A stretch of DNA of 64,000 bases from Terribacillus sp. FSL K6-0262 (GTDB lineage Bacteria > Bacillota > Bacilli > Bacillales > Amphibacillaceae): the NCBI RefSeq assembly GCF_037977385.1, contig NZ_CP150277.1, forward strand, positions 992,001 to 1,056,000, written 5' to 3'. Position numbers and translations under genes: made by a program. Under the pieces are notes generated by a model that was not told the DNA's origin, searched no databases, and saw only the letters and a list, made by a program, of their open reading frames with translations. Shown here in pieces: positions 61,439 through 64,000 of this stretch (its first letter is position 1; every line of letters starts with the position of its first letter).

Positions 61439-61454
61439 CATGTACGAACATATT
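61439..61454. promoter_or_regulatory. AraR-like box, downstream copy
   Basis: CATGTACGAACATATT resembles the AraR operator ATTTGTACGTACAAAT. It is 41 bp (centre to centre) from the upstream copy. Confidence 0.65.
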
Positions 61455-61479
61455 TAGAGCGATGTTTCGAGCAATCAAA

Positions 61480-61495
61480 ATATGTACGTATAAGT
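61480..61495. promoter_or_regulatory. AraR-like box, promoter-proximal copy
   Basis: ATATGTACGTATAAGT, close to the AraR consensus with the central GTACGTA intact. It sits at the predicted transcription start. Confidence 0.7.
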
Positions 61496-61505
61496 TTATA
61501 TGTTT

Positions 61506-61534
61506 AGTATAGTCAGATATCGATATAAAAACAA
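61506..61534 (-). promoter_or_regulatory. promoter of the GH51-araPQ operon
   Basis: TTGTTT (61529-61534) and TATACT (61506-61511), 17-base spacer on the minus strand. Confidence 0.7.
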
Positions 61535-61561
61535 GCGTTTTTTGCAATAGAAGAAAAATTT

Positions 61562-61592
61562 AAAAAAGAGCAGCGGTTGCTACGCTGCCCTC
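61562..61592 (-). terminator. terminator after araN
   Basis: Stem GGGCAGCG/CGCTGCTC (one G-U pair), seven-base loop, T6 tail on the minus strand. It separates araN from the downstream operon. Confidence 0.82.
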
Positions 61593-61604
61593 GTTTCATC
61601 CCGC

Positions 61605-62951
61605 CTATTGCTGCATCGTACTTTCAATCTTATCGGCAGCTTCTTTCATAGCTTCTTCAGGAGACTTGTTTTTCTGCCTCAATACGGAATCCGCAATAAT
61701 CGTATTATACTCGGTGGAGACATCCGGCGTATTCTCTGTGATATTCAGTGTATTGATCTCATCCTTCACTTCCAGCAGCATATCGAAGATGCCATCGCCA
61801 AAGAATTGATAGTATTTATTATCTTCGCGGACCGCTTCGCTTTCCCACACATCCCAGCGAGGCGGGTCGAATCCAAGAACCTTCCACAAATTGATGCTGC
61901 CCTCTTCCGAAAGCTTGGCATATGCAAGGAATTCCTTTGCCAAATCCTTATCTTTTGCCTGATTGGTCACGACTGTCCCTGTGCCGCCCATGCCAGCGGA
62001 GCGTTTCCCTCCTTCTTCCCATGCAGGAAGCGGCTTGATAGCTATCTTGCCTTCCATTTCAGGCATGTTGTCAAGGAAACGTCCCATGTACCATAGCGGT
62101 GCCAAGATGGCAGCAGATTTGCCCTCTGTGTAATACTTATAGAAATCCTCTGATTGGTTATTTCCACCAGGGGTCAGCTCAGCAATTTTCTCGGTATAAA
62201 TCGCATCATACAAAAACTGGAGTGTCTTGATGTTCGTTTCGTTATCCAATGTCAGATTTCCTTCTGCGTCGAAGAAATCGGAGTCCTGCTGGGAAACCAT
62301 CGGCCATAAATCCATGAGAAAGTCAGAGGTGCCAACATTCCACATGACTGCATCCGTTTTCTCCGTCACTTGTTTACCAGCTTCCACGAAATCATCCCAA
62401 GTTTCGATGGAATCGATATCGACACCCGCCTGTTCCATGATTTCGGTATTATAATACATGACAGTCGCACCTACATGCGTCGGAATGCCATAATAGTTTC
62501 CATCCTTGGTATACAGGTCGAACCTGGCCTCGACGGAATCGGCCAATACCGGCTCCACATATTCATTCATTGGTTCCAATTGAGGCTCACCCTGCAGAAA
62601 GTTAGGGAATTTACTCAGCTCGATATCCGCAATATCCGGCGCTCCCTTGCCAGACTGCAAACTCAGCAATAGATTATTATGCATTTGGTCAAATGGATAC
62701 GTTTCTGCAACAAGCTTAATCGGCCGATCCGGGAATTCTTCATTCCAGCGTTCTGCTGCCTCCTTGAACAAATCCATATGCTGACCAACGAATGTCCAAT
62801 AAGTCAATTCCGTTGCGTTCTCAAGATCTTCGCCTACTACTGTCGTTTCATCCGCTTCACTGCCTCCGCCACCACTGCCGCCTTTACTGCAAGCTGCCAA
62901 CACGATGATCATCAAACCGATCATAAGTGTCTTCAAAACCTTCTTCATCAT
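61605..62951 (-). CDS. araN: arabino-oligosaccharide-binding lipoprotein AraN
   Basis: A 448-residue extracellular solute-binding lipoprotein (family 1). The signal peptide ends in a lipobox LAAC with Cys21 (IIVLAACSKGG), followed by a glycine/serine linker and the binding domains; APDIADIELSKFPNFLQGE and GVDIDSIETWDDFVEAGKQV are typical segments. It captures oligosaccharides for AraPQ. GAGGGGGTAGCT sets the start at 62951. It is transcribed separately from AraPQ, under its own AraR-like box and a cre box. Confidence 0.93.
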   Translation of the reverse strand: MMKKVLKTLMIGLMIIVLAACSKGGSGGGGSEADETTVVGEDLENATELTYWTFVGQHMDLFKEAAERWNEEFPDRPIKLVAETYPFDQMHNNLLLSLQSGKGAPDIADIELSKFPNFLQGEPQLEPMNEYVEPVLADSVEARFDLYTKDGNYYGIPTHVGATVMYYNTEIMEQAGVDIDSIETWDDFVEAGKQVTEKTDAVMWNVGTSDFLMDLWPMVSQQDSDFFDAEGNLTLDNETNIKTLQFLYDAIYTEKIAELTPGGNNQSEDFYKYYTEGKSAAILAPLWYMGRFLDNMPEMEGKIAIKPLPAWEEGGKRSAGMGGTGTVVTNQAKDKDLAKEFLAYAKLSEEGSINLWKVLGFDPPRWDVWESEAVREDNKYYQFFGDGIFDMLLEVKDEINTLNITENTPDVSTEYNTIIADSVLRQKNKSPEEAMKEAADKIESTMQQ

Positions 62952-62986
62952 AGCTACCCCCTCATTTTTAAATTCAAAGACATCTC

Positions 62987-63000
62987 TGAAAGCGTTTACT
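62987..63000. promoter_or_regulatory. cre box upstream of araN
   Basis: TGAAAGCGTTTACT matches the cre consensus except at the last base. It lies about 36 bases before the araN start. Confidence 0.65.
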
Positions 63001-63148
63001 AAAGAGGTCATACCTCTCTTTCCGTAATCGGCTGACTGGGAACGATCTTCATGATAGCGCATACATTTTTCATCGGCCTATACGGTTCGAACTATGTACA
63101 TCGTATCATCCTGCCCCTGATCAGTCAATAAGTTTTATGTCGATAGAT

Positions 63149-63177
63149 GAATAACTTATACGAACAACATTTGTCAA
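63149..63177 (-). promoter_or_regulatory. promoter of araN
   Basis: TTGACA (63172-63177) with a poor -10 TTATTC (63149-63154) 17 bases away on the minus strand. The spacer carries an AraR-like box. The leader of araN would be about 190 bases long. Confidence 0.55.
63153..63170. promoter_or_regulatory. AraR-like box in the araN promoter spacer
   Basis: ATGTTGTTCGTATAAGTT (minus strand) matches the AraR operator core TTGTNCGTAYAA. It would block RNA polymerase binding. Confidence 0.65.
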
Positions 63178-63216
63178 AAAGAAAAAATAACGAAAACTTG
63201 TTTAATAAGTCACGAA

Positions 63217-63244
63217 AATGGAGCTGCCTTCCTTCAGCTCCATT
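63217..63244 (-). terminator. terminator after araR
   Basis: Ten-bp stem AATGGAGCTG/CAGCTCCATT with an eight-base loop, then TTCG on the minus strand. Confidence 0.75.
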
Positions 63245-63248
63245 CCCT

Positions 63249-64000
63249 TTACTTTATTTTTGCCAATGTCTCTTCCCCTATAGCTTGCGTGGACTGTCTT
63301 TCCACCAGTTTCGTCGGGAATACAATGCTCTCGATCGCAGCCTCCGAACCCTTGCCGTGACCGCTCTCGATTAAATCCAGAATCAGTTTGCCAGCCGCAC
63401 GGCCAAGCTCTGCTTTTGGATGTTCGACAGACGTCAGCTTCACTTCGGATAATTCGGTCAGGAAGGAATCATCAAAGCCGACGATGGACATATCCTGCGG
63501 GATCTTCATGTTGCGTTCCCGGAGGACATTGATAAGCTTGATAGCCAGTTCATCGTTATAGCATACCAATCCGGTCGGCTTGGCATCTGTCTGGTCCAAT
63601 AAGGCCTCCAGCTCTTCCATCGGCTTCACAAGCTTTTCTTCTGTACTGTAGGTCACAATATGATTGGGATTGATCGGCACCTTATATTCACGATGCGCCT
63701 TCAAATATCCCTTCATCCGAAGCGTTCCCTGCATATCATCCGTTTTGAAAAAACCGATGATATCACGATGACCTTGCTTGATAAGATGCTCCGTCTGAAG
63801 GAAAGCACCGCGCTCATCGTCAACCAGTACACGAAACGGCTCCAATGCATCGTAGTACGCATTGATCATGATATACGGAATTTGCAGACGTTCGAGATTC
63901 AGGTAGTAATTGATATTCGGATTCGCTGATGCGCTTTTTGTCGGCTCTATGATTGCCCCATCGAAGCCAGTAGTGATGATCCGCTCCAAATATTCCCTTT
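63249..64000 (-). CDS. araR: arabinose-responsive repressor AraR, N-terminus outside window
   Basis: The C-terminal 250 codons of AraR are visible. This is the LacI-type periplasmic-binding-like effector domain, with GFDGAIIEPTKSA near its start, DERGAFLQTEHLIKQGHRDI, GLVCYNDELAIKL and IVGFDDSFLTELSEVKLTSV. The GntR-type winged helix that starts the protein lies beyond position 64000. Arabinose binding releases the repressor from its operators. It is transcribed toward araN but a hairpin separates them. Confidence 0.92.
   Translation of the reverse strand, partial: REYLERIITTGFDGAIIEPTKSASANPNINYYLNLERLQIPYIMINAYYDALEPFRVLVDDERGAFLQTEHLIKQGHRDIIGFFKTDDMQGTLRMKGYLKAHREYKVPINPNHIVTYSTEEKLVKPMEELEALLDQTDAKPTGLVCYNDELAIKLINVLRERNMKIPQDMSIVGFDDSFLTELSEVKLTSVEHPKAELGRAAGKLILDLIESGHGKGSEAAIESIVFPTKLVERQSTQAIGEETLAKIK

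Noticed and set aside
63083..63107. ATGTACATCGTAT region as a second AraR box of araN
   Set aside because: It lacks the central TACGTA arrangement and its spacing to the first box (about 60 bp) is not typical.

Overview
The window looks like part of a chromosome from a low-to-mid GC, Gram-positive, aerobic member of the Bacillaceae. The evidence is gene content: a complete dlt operon (teichoic acid D-alanylation), NsrR/Hmp, CitS/CitT/CitM, RocD, AraR/AraN/AraP/AraQ/AraM/AraL, PTS operons, CcpA-type cre boxes, a leucine-type T-box, strong AGGAGG ribosome sites and frequent TTG/GTG starts. A moderately halotolerant relative such as Terribacillus would fit, but the genus cannot be fixed from the sequence alone. 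I see no rRNA, tRNA, CRISPR array, prophage or transposase gene. Most genes lie on the minus strand.

Layout. 1-1.75 kb: DHA2-type drug exporter (cut by the window edge), a small coupled ORF and a TetR repressor with twin operators. 1.8-6.1 kb: aldo/keto reductase, ornithine aminotransferase, GNAT, YczE-like and YjdF-like membrane proteins. 6.2-12.95 kb: sensor kinase, response regulator and dltX-A-B-C-D in one direction; dltX is only 48 codons. 13.1-15.4 kb: cupin, then an operon of two small membrane proteins and a MerR regulator. 15.4-15.7 kb: a dispersed inverted-repeat element. 15.7-19.3 kb: nsrR/hmp, ywnA/ywnB and a DJ-1 family protein. 19.4-23.1 kb: citS-citT-citM with a cre box. 23.2-24.7 kb: SDR and a TetR regulator. 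24.7-29.5 kb: glucitol-family PTS operon with SorC regulator and a SAF-domain dehydrogenase but no sorbitol-6-phosphate dehydrogenase. 29.5-36.0 kb: NUDIX, then an ascorbate-family PTS operon with PRD regulator, TPR protein, class II aldolase and P-loop kinase. 36.1-39.3 kb: two amino-acid permeases, the second behind a T-box. 39.3-47.5 kb: hydratase, DUF2306/TetR pair, a flavin-enzyme regulon controlled by an HxlR regulator, DUF3231, NmrA-type oxidoreductase and a DinB-VOC chimera. 47.6-50.2 kb: M20 amidohydrolase with a frameshifted DUF3100 transporter-like gene. 50.4-52.3 kb: PadR and ABC-2-like permease. 52.4-64 kb: arabinan/arabino-oligosaccharide utilisation regulon.

How the genes work together. 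The right end is a coherent arabino-oligosaccharide system: AraN captures oligomers, AraP/AraQ import them, two GH51 and one GH43 enzyme cleave them inside the cell, AraL and AraM are accessory, and AraR plus CcpA control them through visible AraR-like boxes and cre boxes. The two PTS operons are each a self-contained route for an unidentified carbohydrate, each with its own regulator and putative operators. Several stress modules are paired with a regulator whose candidate operators can be read directly (TetR/MFS, NsrR/Hmp, HxlR/azoreductase, TetR/DUF2306, PadR/permease).

The points most worth following up are the SorC-controlled polyol PTS with a SAF-domain oxidoreductase in place of SrlD, the UlaA-type PTS with aldolase, kinase and TPR protein, the HxlR operator duplicated with identical promoter geometry, the sensor kinase-regulator-dltXABCD linkage, the DinB-VOC fusion and the single-base frameshift in DUF3100.
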